Assembly (NCBI RefSeq): GCF_037479095.1
Contig: NZ_JBBGZW010000001.1
Span: 2,604,001 to 2,668,000, forward strand
Length of the DNA: 64,000 nt
Direction of reading: 5' to 3'
Source of the DNA: Pantoea nemavictus
Lineage (GTDB): Bacteria; Pseudomonadota; Gammaproteobacteria; Enterobacterales; Enterobacteriaceae
Part shown: positions 1 through 7,620 of the stretch, one piece after another
Layout of the letters: each line of letters begins with the position of its first letter
How positions within the stretch are numbered: position 1 is the stretch's first letter
The notes under the pieces: model-generated
Database searches by the model: none
What the model was told of the DNA's origin: nothing
What the model saw: the letters and a program-made list of their open reading frames with translations, nothing else
Position numbers and translations under genes: made by a program

Positions 1-419
1 TTACGGCTGATGTTCATCTTTTCATACAGCGGTAACAATGCCGGAACGGTTACCAGCAGGGTTGCGTACGCATTACCATCGAGGCTACAGACTGAGGCTA
101 TAACCAATGTCGCAAGTAGAACAGAAAAGGTCGATTGTGTGACGAAACGCAGGATGAAACGCACAATCACGTCAAACACACCGGCTTCTTTCATCAGGGT
201 AAAAAACATGGCGCTAAATGCGACTAGCGTAGCGGTGCCAACTACCGATTTCAGTCCTGAAGCGACATATTCGCCCAGTTCTTTAAAGCCAAATCCACAG
301 ACTAAAGCAGCTACCGTAGGTAAGATAATAAACAGCACACTGGGAGGGAACTTATTTTTCAATAAGCACCATGTCAGAATAACAAACATGACAATCCCGG
401 TGATAAGCATCAAAGGCAT
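1..419 (-). CDS. CitMHS-type carboxylate transporter, N-terminal part (runs off left edge)
   Basis: Reading leftward from an ATG at 417-419 gives about 139 residues of a very hydrophobic protein. It begins MPLMLITGIVMFVILTW and contains a conserved SVCSLDGNA segment, which matches the SLDGDGS segment of the complete CitMHS transporter at 13481-14818. The two are therefore paralogues of the citrate/metal:H+ symporter type, inner-membrane secondary carriers for di- or tricarboxylates. It lies 82 bases downstream of the otnC-like gene on the same strand and probably forms the last visible gene of an otnK-otnC-transporter operon, so it may import the operon's substrate. The stop codon lies outside the window. 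Family assignment rests on similarity to the second copy; substrate is unknown. Confidence 0.75.
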   Translation of the reverse strand, partial: MPLMLITGIVMFVILTWCLLKNKFPPSVLFIILPTVAALVCGFGFKELGEYVASGLKSVVGTATLVAFSAMFFTLMKEAGVFDVIVRFILRFVTQSTFSVLLATLVIASVCSLDGNAYATLLVTVPALLPLYEKMNISR

Positions 420-501
420 GACTTATCCTTTTAATTTTCAGAGTAGAAGATGTAAAAAAACGCTGCGCAGATAAATCTGCACAGCTTTACCATGGCAATA
501 T

Positions 502-1140
502 TTATTTCATATTGAAAAGCGTATTGAGCTCATCAATATTTTCATTAGTTAATGTTTTCATGCCATAGGGTTTGAGTACGAAATAGAGTTTTGCCGTTTC
601 CTCTAACTCTTCTGCATTAAAAACCGCTTCACGGATATTTTTACCCGAAATAATGGGGCCATGGTTGGCGAGAAGAATTGAATTATGATCCTTAGCCAGT
701 TTTTCAACATGCACAGCAATTTCTGGCGAGCCCGGCCGAATATAAGGCACCACCGGCAGTTTACCCACACGCATCACGTAGTAAGGAGTTATCGCCGGCA
801 GTGCATTTTCATAGTCGAGATCGGGTAAGCAAGATAATGCGGTCAGCCAGGGGGAGTGCAAATGTACGATGCCGCCACAAGCAGGACGCTGACGGTACAT
901 TGCCAGGTGCATCAGCACTTCTTTAGACGCCTTATGACCCGAAACCAGCTCACCGGTCATCGTGACTTTACTCAATTCATCAGCATCCAGGTCGCCAAAA
1001 CTGGAGTTCGTCGGTGTGGCGAGGATATGGCCATCAGGCAGTTTCAGGCTGATATTTCCAGCGCCACCACTGCTGTAACCACGTTCAAACAGGGAGCGTG
1101 CGTAGCGCACTAAATCCTGACGATATTGGACTTCGCTCAT
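502..1140 (-). CDS. otnC: Class II aldolase-type 3-oxo-tetronate 4-phosphate decarboxylase (OtnC-like)
   Basis: A 212-residue class II aldolase/adducin-domain protein. The family pattern is clear: GGAGNISLKLPDG near residues 25-38, the metal-binding IVHLHSPW near 90-97 and LLANHGPI near 155-162. It resembles OtnC (E. coli YgbL), which decarboxylates 3-oxo-tetronate 4-phosphate to dihydroxyacetone phosphate in four-carbon acid-sugar catabolism. The upstream kinase-like gene ends in an ATGA overlap (stop 1137-1139, start 1138-1140), which implies translational coupling and supports the kinase/decarboxylase pairing known for OtnK/OtnC. No LtnD-type dehydrogenase or OtnI isomerase is visible, so the route into 3-oxotetronate may differ here. 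Other class II sugar-acid aldolases are possible. Function inferred from family and context. Confidence 0.8.
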   Translation of the reverse strand: MSEVQYRQDLVRYARSLFERGYSSGGAGNISLKLPDGHILATPTNSSFGDLDADELSKVTMTGELVSGHKASKEVLMHLAMYRQRPACGGIVHLHSPWLTALSCLPDLDYENALPAITPYYVMRVGKLPVVPYIRPGSPEIAVHVEKLAKDHNSILLANHGPIISGKNIREAVFNAEELEETAKLYFVLKPYGMKTLTNENIDELNTLFNMK

Positions 1141-2393
1141 TTCACACTCTCCTGCGCTTTTAAGAAGAAATCACTGTTACCAAAGTTGCCTGACTTGAGG
1201 ATTACCCACTTTTCTTCATCTAATACCTGTGTCCAGGGTACACCAGGCGCGACAGCATCGCCGATCACCATGCCTTTGATATTGAGGCCCTGTGATACCG
1301 CACCCGACGTTTCACCGCCAGCGACGATAAATTTGTTGAAACCTTCCTTGCTTAAATTGTGGGCAAGTGTGGCGAAGAAGCTTTCAATCTTCTCACTGAC
1401 AAATTCTGCACCGTAGTTCTTCTGAATAATCTCGATAATCTGAGGCGGTTGCGTGGCATAGACCATCGGAGCCAACGCATCATTCTTTTGGGTCACCACC
1501 CAGCCCGTCACCGTCTGCAGGTACGTTGGTTCGTGAAGGATTTTTTCCACATCCAGTGCCAGTGAGGAGGCGCGCTGCTGATAAAAGTTCACCTGCTGGT
1601 TGGTCATGGAAGAGCAGCTGCCTGACAGGACAATGCTTGCCCCCTCTTTGCTGATAGCAAACGCAGGCTTATCAGCAGATTTATGCATCGTATCCAGTGC
1701 CGCAATGGCATAACCAATACCTGCTGCACCGGTGATAAGGACATAATCTGCGGTTTCACGCGCGACGGTTAACAGATCGTTGTTATCCAGTACGTCACAG
1801 ATAACATATTTGATCTTTTCCTCTGCCAGTTTGGCTAGGGCATCAGGAATGTCTTCTACATGATTTTTGATGGTGTCGAGATCGATGACTTCACAGCGGC
1901 CGGTGGATTGCGCCTCCATCAATTTTTTTAGTGAAGACTCTCTCATCGGTGTGACTGGATGATGTTCCATCCCGCTTTGATTCAATAACTGCCCTTTCAC
2001 AAACAGATGGCCTTGCAAAATGGTCCGTCCATTATCAGGTACTGCCGGGCAAATCAACGTGATTGGCGCATCCAGATTCTTCATCAGGGCATCGGTAACC
2101 GGACCAATATTCCCCTCTTTTGTCGAGTCAAAGGTTGAGCAATATTTGAATAGCTGACGCTTACAGCCCTGTGACTTAAGCCAGTTTGATGCAGACAATG
2201 ATTGTTCCACCGCCGTCTTGGTCAGAATCGAACGGCTTTTAAGGGCGATAACCACCGCATCGATGCCTTCCTGATCAAATGCCTCAGCAGGAACGCCATT
2301 GAACAGCACCACTTTCCAGCCCGCATTCACCATGAAACTTGCAATGTCGGTGGCACCCGTAAAGTCATCCGCGATGACGCCCAACTTAATCAT
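1137..2393 (-). CDS. otnK: DUF1537-family four-carbon acid sugar kinase (OtnK-like)
   Basis: A 418-residue protein starting MIKLGVIADDFTGATD, the hallmark N-terminus of the DUF1537 acid-sugar kinase family (OtnK/DtnK, E. coli YgbK). The C-terminal nucleotide-binding region holds VAGGETSGAVSQ. The family phosphorylates 3-oxotetronate, D-threonate or erythronate at C4. Start chosen at 2391-2393 because AGAGGAA precedes it at good spacing; a longer in-frame reading upstream lacks this support. It is the first gene of a leftward operon with the otnC-like gene and the CitMHS transporter. A 24-bp operator (2432-2455) lies 38 bases upstream of the start and a CRP-like site lies just beyond it, so GntR control with catabolite control is likely. 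Exact substrate is inferred. Confidence 0.82.
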   Translation of the reverse strand: MIKLGVIADDFTGATDIASFMVNAGWKVVLFNGVPAEAFDQEGIDAVVIALKSRSILTKTAVEQSLSASNWLKSQGCKRQLFKYCSTFDSTKEGNIGPVTDALMKNLDAPITLICPAVPDNGRTILQGHLFVKGQLLNQSGMEHHPVTPMRESSLKKLMEAQSTGRCEVIDLDTIKNHVEDIPDALAKLAEEKIKYVICDVLDNNDLLTVARETADYVLITGAAGIGYAIAALDTMHKSADKPAFAISKEGASIVLSGSCSSMTNQQVNFYQQRASSLALDVEKILHEPTYLQTVTGWVVTQKNDALAPMVYATQPPQIIEIIQKNYGAEFVSEKIESFFATLAHNLSKEGFNKFIVAGGETSGAVSQGLNIKGMVIGDAVAPGVPWTQVLDEEKWVILKSGNFGNSDFFLKAQESVK

Positions 2394-2431
2394 ATGTGTT
2401 CCTCTAAAGCGGTAACAAATTGAGCTCATAT

Positions 2432-2455
2432 TGCTTTTATGTAAATACAAGTGCA
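2432..2455. promoter_or_regulatory. Operator copy A (24-bp inverted repeat) upstream of otnK
   Basis: TGCTTTT, ten bases, then AAGTGCA. It matches the consensus TGCATTT-N10-AAATGCA with imperfect arms. It sits 38 bases upstream of the otnK-like start codon. Probably bound by the GntR/FCD protein encoded at 14857-15744. Confidence 0.6.
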
Positions 2456-2474
2456 ATCGGGCTTGATGTTAATT

Positions 2475-2490
2475 TGTGCTTTAGATCACA
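2475..2490. promoter_or_regulatory. CRP-like site (leftward operon)
   Basis: TGTGC, six bases, TCACA: nine of ten half-site positions match the TGTGA-N6-TCACA consensus. It lies 81 bases upstream of the otnK-like start, a usual distance for an activator. Binding is inferred. Confidence 0.5.
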
Positions 2491-2639
2491 AAATAAGGGA
2501 TTATGGTTAACAAATGGGTGTGAGTGGAATCTTTGAAGCGGCTGTTACAACGGGTAATAATCCTAAAGCTCGCAGGGCTTAGCCATAACTTACTGAAAAG
2601 ACGGAGGAATGTTGTAATGTGTTTTTTTTGTATCAGAAA

Positions 2640-2655
2640 TGTGATCTCAATCACC
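2640..2655. promoter_or_regulatory. CRP-like site (rightward operon)
   Basis: TGTGA, six bases, TCACC: nine of ten half-site positions match the CRP consensus. It lies 65 bases upstream of the dehydrogenase start codon and just upstream of operator copy B. Confidence 0.5.
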
Positions 2656-2665
2656 TTGCCTTCAG

Positions 2666-2689
2666 TGCATTTATTGGTATAAAAATGCA
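2666..2689. promoter_or_regulatory. Operator copy B (24-bp inverted repeat) upstream of dehydrogenase operon
   Basis: TGCATTT, ten bases, AAATGCA: perfect 7-bp arms. Its end is 31 bases upstream of the ATG at 2721, so it probably overlaps the promoter or transcription start, as expected of a repressor site. Confidence 0.65.
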
Positions 2690-2720
2690 ATCGAAAACTG
2701 ACCAACCATCTGGAGTATTT

Positions 2721-3791
2721 ATGCGTATTTTGGTTCTGCCTTGTGACGGTATCGGCCCTGAGATCACTTCTGCTGCGGTAACTGTGCTGGAGTCACTGGA
2801 TAAAGCGTATGGCCTGAACTTTGAGTTCGACTACGAAGACGTAGGTTTTAAAAGCCTGGAGTTACACGGCACTACGCTGCGCCAGGAATCACTCGACCGT
2901 GCCAAAACGTATGACGGCATTATTCTGGGTACCCAGTCCCACGCGGATTATCCAGCACCGGAAAAAGGCGGCCGTAACGTTTCTGCTGGCTTCCGCATTG
3001 GTCTGGATCTCTATGCTAACGTCCGTCCTGCGCGCACTCGTCCTTTCCTGACGTCTAATATGAAGGAAGGCAAATCCATGGATTTGGTGATCATGCGTGA
3101 AGCGACGGAAGGGTTCTATCCAGACCGCAACATGACTCGCGGCTGGGGTGAAGTGATGCCAAGCCCGGATATGGCGCTGTCTACCCGTAAAATTACCCGT
3201 CATTGCTCTGAGCGTATTGCTCGCAAAGCCTTCGAGCTGGCGATGCAGCGTCGTAAAAAAGTGACCGCAATTCATAAAGCTAACAGCTTCCATATGACGG
3301 ATGGCCTGTTCCTTGAAGCCGTGCGTCACGTGGCAAAAGAGTTCCCTGAAGTTGAGCTGGACGATCTGTTAGTTGATGCGTCAACCGCTCACCTGGTGCG
3401 TAACCCAGAGCGTTTCGACGTACTGGTTGCCACTAACTTCTATGGTGACATCATCAGCGACCTGGCGAGTGAATTGTCAGGCAGCCTTGGCCTGGCCGGT
3501 TCAATTATGGCCAGTGATACTCATTGCTGCGCGCAGGCTCAGCATGGATCAGCTCCGGATATTCAGAATCAGGACAAGGCGAACCCGGTGTCGATGATTC
3601 TGTCGGTTGCCATGATGCTGCAATGGTACGCAGAGAAGCACAACCAGCCAAAATTCCTGAAAGCGGCGGAAGAGATCAGCCGTGCCGTTGATGAAGTGCT
3701 GGAAAATCCAGAAACCCGTACGCCGGACCTGGGTGGCAAATGTGGTACTAAAGCCTTTGCTGACAAAGTGGCTGCTTCTATTCGCGCCTGA
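2721..3791 (+). CDS. Isocitrate/isopropylmalate-type NAD(P) dehydrogenase of unknown substrate
   Basis: A 356-residue beta-decarboxylating dehydrogenase-fold protein. Features are the N-terminal LPCDGIGPEIT, LYANVRPAR near residues 99-107 (carboxylate-binding arginines), the metal-binding region around LVATNFYGDIISDLASEL and the C-terminal HGSAPDI nucleotide-binding motif. The usual VREN(T/S)EG substrate loop is replaced by MREATEGFYPDRN, so it is not ordinary leuB, icd or dmlA. Relatives oxidise malate-type 2-hydroxy acids such as tartrate, D-malate, isopropylmalate and isocitrate. Start chosen at 2721, preceded by TGGAG; the longer reading from 2619 would overlap both regulatory sites. First gene of a rightward operon running through the racemase-like, amidohydrolase and MFS genes. 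Class is secure; substrate is not. Confidence 0.82.
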   Translation: MRILVLPCDGIGPEITSAAVTVLESLDKAYGLNFEFDYEDVGFKSLELHGTTLRQESLDRAKTYDGIILGTQSHADYPAPEKGGRNVSAGFRIGLDLYANVRPARTRPFLTSNMKEGKSMDLVIMREATEGFYPDRNMTRGWGEVMPSPDMALSTRKITRHCSERIARKAFELAMQRRKKVTAIHKANSFHMTDGLFLEAVRHVAKEFPEVELDDLLVDASTAHLVRNPERFDVLVATNFYGDIISDLASELSGSLGLAGSIMASDTHCCAQAQHGSAPDIQNQDKANPVSMILSVAMMLQWYAEKHNQPKFLKAAEEISRAVDEVLENPETRTPDLGGKCGTKAFADKVAASIRA

Positions 3792-3847
3792 TTAAACGTC
3801 ATGAGGTTGCCGCACTTCAGCGGCAGCCTGCTTTCATGGAGCCGAAG

Positions 3848-4504
3848 ATGAATCAACGTATTGTTTTAATCCACGCGACTCCACTGGCGGTTGAGCCGAT
3901 AAACCAGGCTTTTGCCGATCAGTGGCCAGAGGCTGAAATCAGTAACTTGCTGGATGACGCGTTAAGTGTGGATCGTCGTAAGGTGACGATTTTGACCGAT
4001 CGTCTGTTTCAGCGGATCGATTCACTGGTGAACTATGCTGCCAACATTGATGCTGGTGCAGTGTTGTTTACCTGCTCTGCATTTGGTGAAGCGATTGACG
4101 CCAGCGCAGCGAAAAATACCATGCCGGTGCTTAAGCCAAACGAAGCCATGTTTGAAGCGGCTTTAGCTAAGGGTAAACATATCGTCATGCTGGCAACGTT
4201 TGCTCCCGCCGTCGCCGGGATGGAAGCGGAATTTCATGAACTGGTACGTAAAGGTTATCGTGACGCCACGTTAACCAGCGTTCTGGTTGAAGGGGCGCGT
4301 GATGCTCTCGAGCAAGGTGATGCCGAGCGCCACAACCAGCTCATTGTTCAGGCTGCACGTGAACATACTGAGGCTGATGCCATCCTTCTTGCGCACTTCT
4401 CGATGGCCATTGCCTGGGAGCAGGCTCAGTCAGCAGTGAACTGTCCGGTACTGAGCAGTCCGCATGCAGCCGTTTCAAAACTGAAAACATTAATGGCTCA
4501 TTAA
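3848..4504 (+). CDS. Asp/Glu racemase-superfamily protein lacking the second catalytic cysteine
   Basis: A 218-residue protein of the aspartate/glutamate racemase superfamily. The N-terminal catalytic cysteine is present (VLFTCSAFG, Cys76). The position where racemases carry the second cysteine (normally GC-T/S) reads LLAHFSMA near residues 180-187, so two-base racemisation is unlikely. Superfamily members with one cysteine include decarboxylases and isomerases acting on malonate- or maleate-like acids. The start at 3848 is preferred over the ATG at 3836 because GGAG at 3838-3841 gives an ideal spacing. Its neighbours (dehydrogenase before, amidohydrolase after) suggest an isomerase or decarboxylase step on a carboxylic-acid intermediate. 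Reaction unknown. Confidence 0.7.
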   Translation: MNQRIVLIHATPLAVEPINQAFADQWPEAEISNLLDDALSVDRRKVTILTDRLFQRIDSLVNYAANIDAGAVLFTCSAFGEAIDASAAKNTMPVLKPNEAMFEAALAKGKHIVMLATFAPAVAGMEAEFHELVRKGYRDATLTSVLVEGARDALEQGDAERHNQLIVQAAREHTEADAILLAHFSMAIAWEQAQSAVNCPVLSSPHAAVSKLKTLMAH

Positions 4505-4539
4505 TTTAGTCAGTCGATTTCTTTTAAAAAGGCATCAAC

Positions 4540-5415
4540 GTGGAAAGCCGAGATATATTGGCGGATGTGAAATATAGCCATATTTCACACTCGCCTGAGA
4601 TCGTATTGCCTGAACATAGCTGTGACTGTCATCATCATATTTTTGACAGGCGTTATCCCTATGCTGCGGATGATACGCGTAATTTACCAAACGCGACCGT
4701 CAACGATTACAACCAGTTTAAAAAATGGTTGGGACACTCTCGTCATATTCTGGTGCAGCCCTCTTCTTATGGAACGGATAATCGTTGTCTGACAGATGCA
4801 TTACGTGCTTTTGGCACTCATGCACGTGGTGAAGCCGTGGTGGACGACACTGTTAGTGATGCCGAAATGGATACGCTGCAGCAAGCTGGCGTAACGGGGG
4901 TTCGATTCAATCTTGGTGCGGGCAATGCAACGACACCTGAAATGCTGCTTCCCGTAGCGCAACGCGTGGCGGAACGTGGCTGGCATGTGCAGGTCCACGC
5001 CACTGCGGATCAATTGTGGCAGTTGCGATCAACGCTACTTCAGATACCGGGAAATCTGGTCATCGACCACTACTTTCGTTTACCGCAGCCTGAGCCGATG
5101 GCCCATCCAGTTTGGAAGCTGGCTTGGGAGCTGATTGAAAAGGGTCAATGTTGGGTAAAGCTCTCCGCGCTTTATCATCAGTCACAATGTGATGATGTGT
5201 CTGATATGGCAGCTCTGGTTACCCGCTTTCTTCACGATGCAACTGAACGTGTTTTATGGGGAAGTGACTGGCCACATCCCAATTTAATAAGTGCCAATAA
5301 AAATATGCCAGATGATGCATTGATACTATCGAAAATATACCACTGGGCGCATAACGATCAGGTTAGACACAAATTATTTGTGGAAAACCCGGCTGAACTT
5401 TACCGATTTAATTAA
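4540..5415 (+). CDS. LigI-like amidohydrolase (lactone hydrolase/isomerase family)
   Basis: A 291-residue TIM-barrel amidohydrolase. The N-terminal metal/substrate motif is CDCHHHIFD near residues 28-36, HVQVHAT and LVIDHYFR lie mid-barrel, and RVLWGSDWPHP is the terminal strand motif with the catalytic Asp. This pattern is typical of the family of 2-pyrone-4,6-dicarboxylate lactonase (LigI) and D-galactarolactone isomerase, which act on lactones of di- and tricarboxylic acids and often need no metal. Translation starts at a GTG (4540-4542) with AAGG upstream. It is the third gene of the dehydrogenase operon, so a lactone intermediate or lactone substrate is plausible. Exact reaction unknown. 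Confidence 0.75.
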   Translation: MESRDILADVKYSHISHSPEIVLPEHSCDCHHHIFDRRYPYAADDTRNLPNATVNDYNQFKKWLGHSRHILVQPSSYGTDNRCLTDALRAFGTHARGEAVVDDTVSDAEMDTLQQAGVTGVRFNLGAGNATTPEMLLPVAQRVAERGWHVQVHATADQLWQLRSTLLQIPGNLVIDHYFRLPQPEPMAHPVWKLAWELIEKGQCWVKLSALYHQSQCDDVSDMAALVTRFLHDATERVLWGSDWPHPNLISANKNMPDDALILSKIYHWAHNDQVRHKLFVENPAELYRFN

Positions 5416-5441
5416 TCGTATGCCAGACAAGGCCGAATATT

Positions 5442-6827
5442 ATGATTACTCTGAACTCCACTGCTAAAAAGAACAGACCTACGCATTATCGTTATATGAT
5501 TTTGCTGATGGTATTTCTCAGTATTGCTTTAAATCATGGTGATAGAGCGACCTTCTCAATTGCCGGTACGGATATGGTGAAATCTGCCGGGCTGGATATT
5601 GTGGCGCTCGGTTATCTGATCTCAACCTTCACCTGGGCCTATGTTCTGGGGCAATATCCGGGTGGTTGGTTACTGGATCGTTACGGCTCAAAAAAAGTGT
5701 TGGTAACCGGGGTTTTCACCTGGTCACTGTTCGTCTTTTTGGTGGGTTTCAGCACCTCTTTTGACAATATTTGGGTGACACGCGTATTGATGTTTGGCTT
5801 CATCTTTATGATGGGGTTGATTGAAGCACCAACGCTACCCGCTAACTCTCGATTCCTTGCGGCATGGTTCCCGGCGAAAGAGCGTGGTAAAGCTTCCGGA
5901 TTCACTACTGCAGCACAGTATTTTGCATTAGTGGTCTTCTTACCGTTGATGGGCTGGTTCTCCTATTCGTTTGGTTGGGAGTCGGTGTTCTGGTTTATGG
6001 GCGCAGTCGGTATTCTGGTCTCGCTGTTGATGACGCGGGTACTCACCGATACGCCTAAAGTTCACCCGTTGGTCAACGATGCTGAGCTTGAATATATCCA
6101 GTCCGGCGGCGGTCTGACCAACATGAAAGCCAGTAAAAAAGGCGATAACGTCGGCAAAGGATATACCCGTAAATTACTGACCAGCCGATTGGCGCTGGGT
6201 GTCTATATGGGGCAGTTCTTCTTTACGGTGCTTTCCTACTTTTTCCTGACGTGGTTCCCGGTTTATCTGGTGCACGATCGTGGTATGACCATTCTCAAGG
6301 CGGGATTTATCGCGTCACTGCCGGCGTTATGTGGATGTGCCGGCGCGTTGCTGGGCGGCGTGTTATCCGATTACATGCTGGCGCGTGGTTTCAGTCTGTC
6401 AGCCGCACGTAAAACACCGATCGTTATCGGCATGCTGTTAGCCGTGAGTATGGTTATTTGCAATTACGTCGATTCCGCATGGGTTGTGGTGGCTATTATG
6501 TCGCTGGCCTTCTTTGGCAAGGGATTTGGTGCGATGGGATGGTGCGTAGTCTCAGACTTCTCACCGAAAGAGGCGGTCGGCCTGAGTGGCGGATTGTTCA
6601 ATATGATTGGCAATATTTCGGGAATCTTTACGCCAATTATTATTGCCTACATCATAAAAGATACCGGTTCATTCAATGGTGCTTTGATTTTTGTCGGCGT
6701 CTGCGCTTTCCTCAATCTGTGCTGTTATCTGTTTGTGGCTGGAAAAATTCAACGTCTGAATTTTGAAACGCCGAAACAGGATCACGATGATGACTTTTCT
6801 GGAGAGCCGCATGTCAGCCACCGATAA
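5442..6827 (+). CDS. MFS carrier of the ACS family (hexuronate/galactonate/glucarate type)
   Basis: A 461-residue 12-TM major facilitator. NHGDRATFSIAGTDM after TM1 and LGQYPGGWLLDRYGSKKV in TM2/loop 2-3 closely follow the anion:cation symporter subfamily (GudP, GarP, DgoT), which import sugar acids with protons. The downstream gene begins inside its last codons (ATG at 6811, stop 6825-6827), indicating a polycistronic message. Together with the acid-sugar enzymes it suggests that a polyhydroxy acid is the imported nutrient. The block encodes three further carriers (the two CitMHS proteins and the DHA2 carrier), so more than one compound may be handled. Family is secure; substrate inferred. 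Confidence 0.85.
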   Translation: MITLNSTAKKNRPTHYRYMILLMVFLSIALNHGDRATFSIAGTDMVKSAGLDIVALGYLISTFTWAYVLGQYPGGWLLDRYGSKKVLVTGVFTWSLFVFLVGFSTSFDNIWVTRVLMFGFIFMMGLIEAPTLPANSRFLAAWFPAKERGKASGFTTAAQYFALVVFLPLMGWFSYSFGWESVFWFMGAVGILVSLLMTRVLTDTPKVHPLVNDAELEYIQSGGGLTNMKASKKGDNVGKGYTRKLLTSRLALGVYMGQFFFTVLSYFFLTWFPVYLVHDRGMTILKAGFIASLPALCGCAGALLGGVLSDYMLARGFSLSAARKTPIVIGMLLAVSMVICNYVDSAWVVVAIMSLAFFGKGFGAMGWCVVSDFSPKEAVGLSGGLFNMIGNISGIFTPIIIAYIIKDTGSFNGALIFVGVCAFLNLCCYLFVAGKIQRLNFETPKQDHDDDFSGEPHVSHR

Positions 6828-7497
6828 CGCAACCCCACTACGTTTTGCTATCAATTTAGGTAACGCCGTATTGGCCAAAACGCTGCCCGATGGGCAGCCG
6901 GGCGGGATTACTGTGGAGATCGCCCAAAAAATTGCGGCTGAACAGGGAAGAGTCGCGCAATTTATTATGTATCCCACAGCAGGCAAGGTGGTCGATGATG
7001 CCACTCACGATCGCTGGGACGTCGCCTTTTTGGCGATAGACCCGAAGCGTGAAGAGGTGCTGCGATTTACGCAGTCTTATATCACTATCGAAGGTACCGT
7101 GATGGTGAGAGAGAGCAGCAACTGGCAAAGCGTGACCGAGATGGATAAACCTGATGTGGTCATCAATGTCGGTAAAGGAGCAGCCTACGATCTGTTTCTG
7201 AGCCGCGAATTAAAACATGCTGCGCTCAATCGACTCGCTTCATCACAGGCCGCGATCGATGCGTTTCTCGATGGAGAAGGCGACATGGCAGCAGGAATCC
7301 GTCAACCTTTAGAAAGTGCAGTCAGTAACAATCGCGGTTTTCGCGTTCTGCCCGATAATTTCGGTCAGATTTTCCAGGCTATTTGTTTGCCGCATGCGCA
7401 GGACCAGCTTTATGGTGAAATTAGTCATTACCTGAATAAATGGCAGGAAAATGGCGCTATCAGCGAGATTATTAATCGGAATCTTGCCGAGTCTTAA
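6811..7497 (+). CDS. Solute-binding-protein-like (SBP family 3) protein without signal peptide
   Basis: A 228-residue protein resembling periplasmic amino-acid-type solute-binding proteins: LRFAINLGNAVLA at the start, GGITVEIAQKIA, WDVAFLAIDPKREEVLRFTQSY and DAFLDGEGDMAAG in order. The preferred start (6811, preceded by GGAG at good spacing) gives MSATDNATPLRF with no signal peptide. An upstream in-frame start (6763, MKRRNRITMMTF...) also lacks a hydrophobic core. No ABC permease or ATPase is nearby. It may be a cytoplasmic ligand-binding protein or a repurposed enzyme of the SBP fold. Overlaps the MFS gene by 17 bases and is followed by a strong hairpin, so it is likely the end of this operon. 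Confidence 0.7.
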   Translation: MSATDNATPLRFAINLGNAVLAKTLPDGQPGGITVEIAQKIAAEQGRVAQFIMYPTAGKVVDDATHDRWDVAFLAIDPKREEVLRFTQSYITIEGTVMVRESSNWQSVTEMDKPDVVINVGKGAAYDLFLSRELKHAALNRLASSQAAIDAFLDGEGDMAAGIRQPLESAVSNNRGFRVLPDNFGQIFQAICLPHAQDQLYGEISHYLNKWQENGAISEIINRNLAES

Positions 7498-7501
7498 ACT
7501 T

Positions 7502-7534
7502 AATGCAGCGTTCTCATTTGGAGAACGCTGCATT
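7502..7534 (+). terminator. Strong hairpin after the SBP-like gene
   Basis: A perfect 14-bp stem (AATGCAGCGTTCTC with its complement, loop of five) directly follows the stop codon at 7497. There is no clear T run behind it, so it may be a 3' mRNA-stabilising hairpin or a weak terminator rather than a classical one. Confidence 0.5.
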
Positions 7535-7620
7535 GGCTAATGTTCAATTTTCATTCATTAATGGGCATGAGACGTTATCCAGCGACGAACATAACAAGAT
7601 TGCTGTGACGGAAGGTTTTT

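Larger units (their letters stand above)
2394..2720. promoter_or_regulatory. Divergent control region between otnK-like and dehydrogenase operons
   Basis: This 327-base gene-free stretch separates two divergent operons. It contains two copies of the 24-bp operator found throughout the catabolic block (2432-2455 and 2666-2689, one close to each start codon) and two CRP-like palindromes (2475-2490 and 2640-2655). The arrangement is nearly symmetrical: operator next to each gene, activator site further in. That is consistent with repression plus cAMP-CRP activation in both directions. No convincing -35/-10 pairs were assigned. Confidence 0.65.

Noticed and set aside
9..474. 154-codon plus-strand open frame at the left edge
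   Set aside because: The opposite strand encodes a clear membrane transporter that matches the complete CitMHS copy at 13481.
7502..7534. Seventh copy of the catabolic operator in the hairpin after the SBP-like gene
   Set aside because: The half sites are in reversed order (AATGCA ... TGCATT) and form a continuous 14-bp stem; it is a hairpin, not the TGCATTT-N10-AAATGCA operator.
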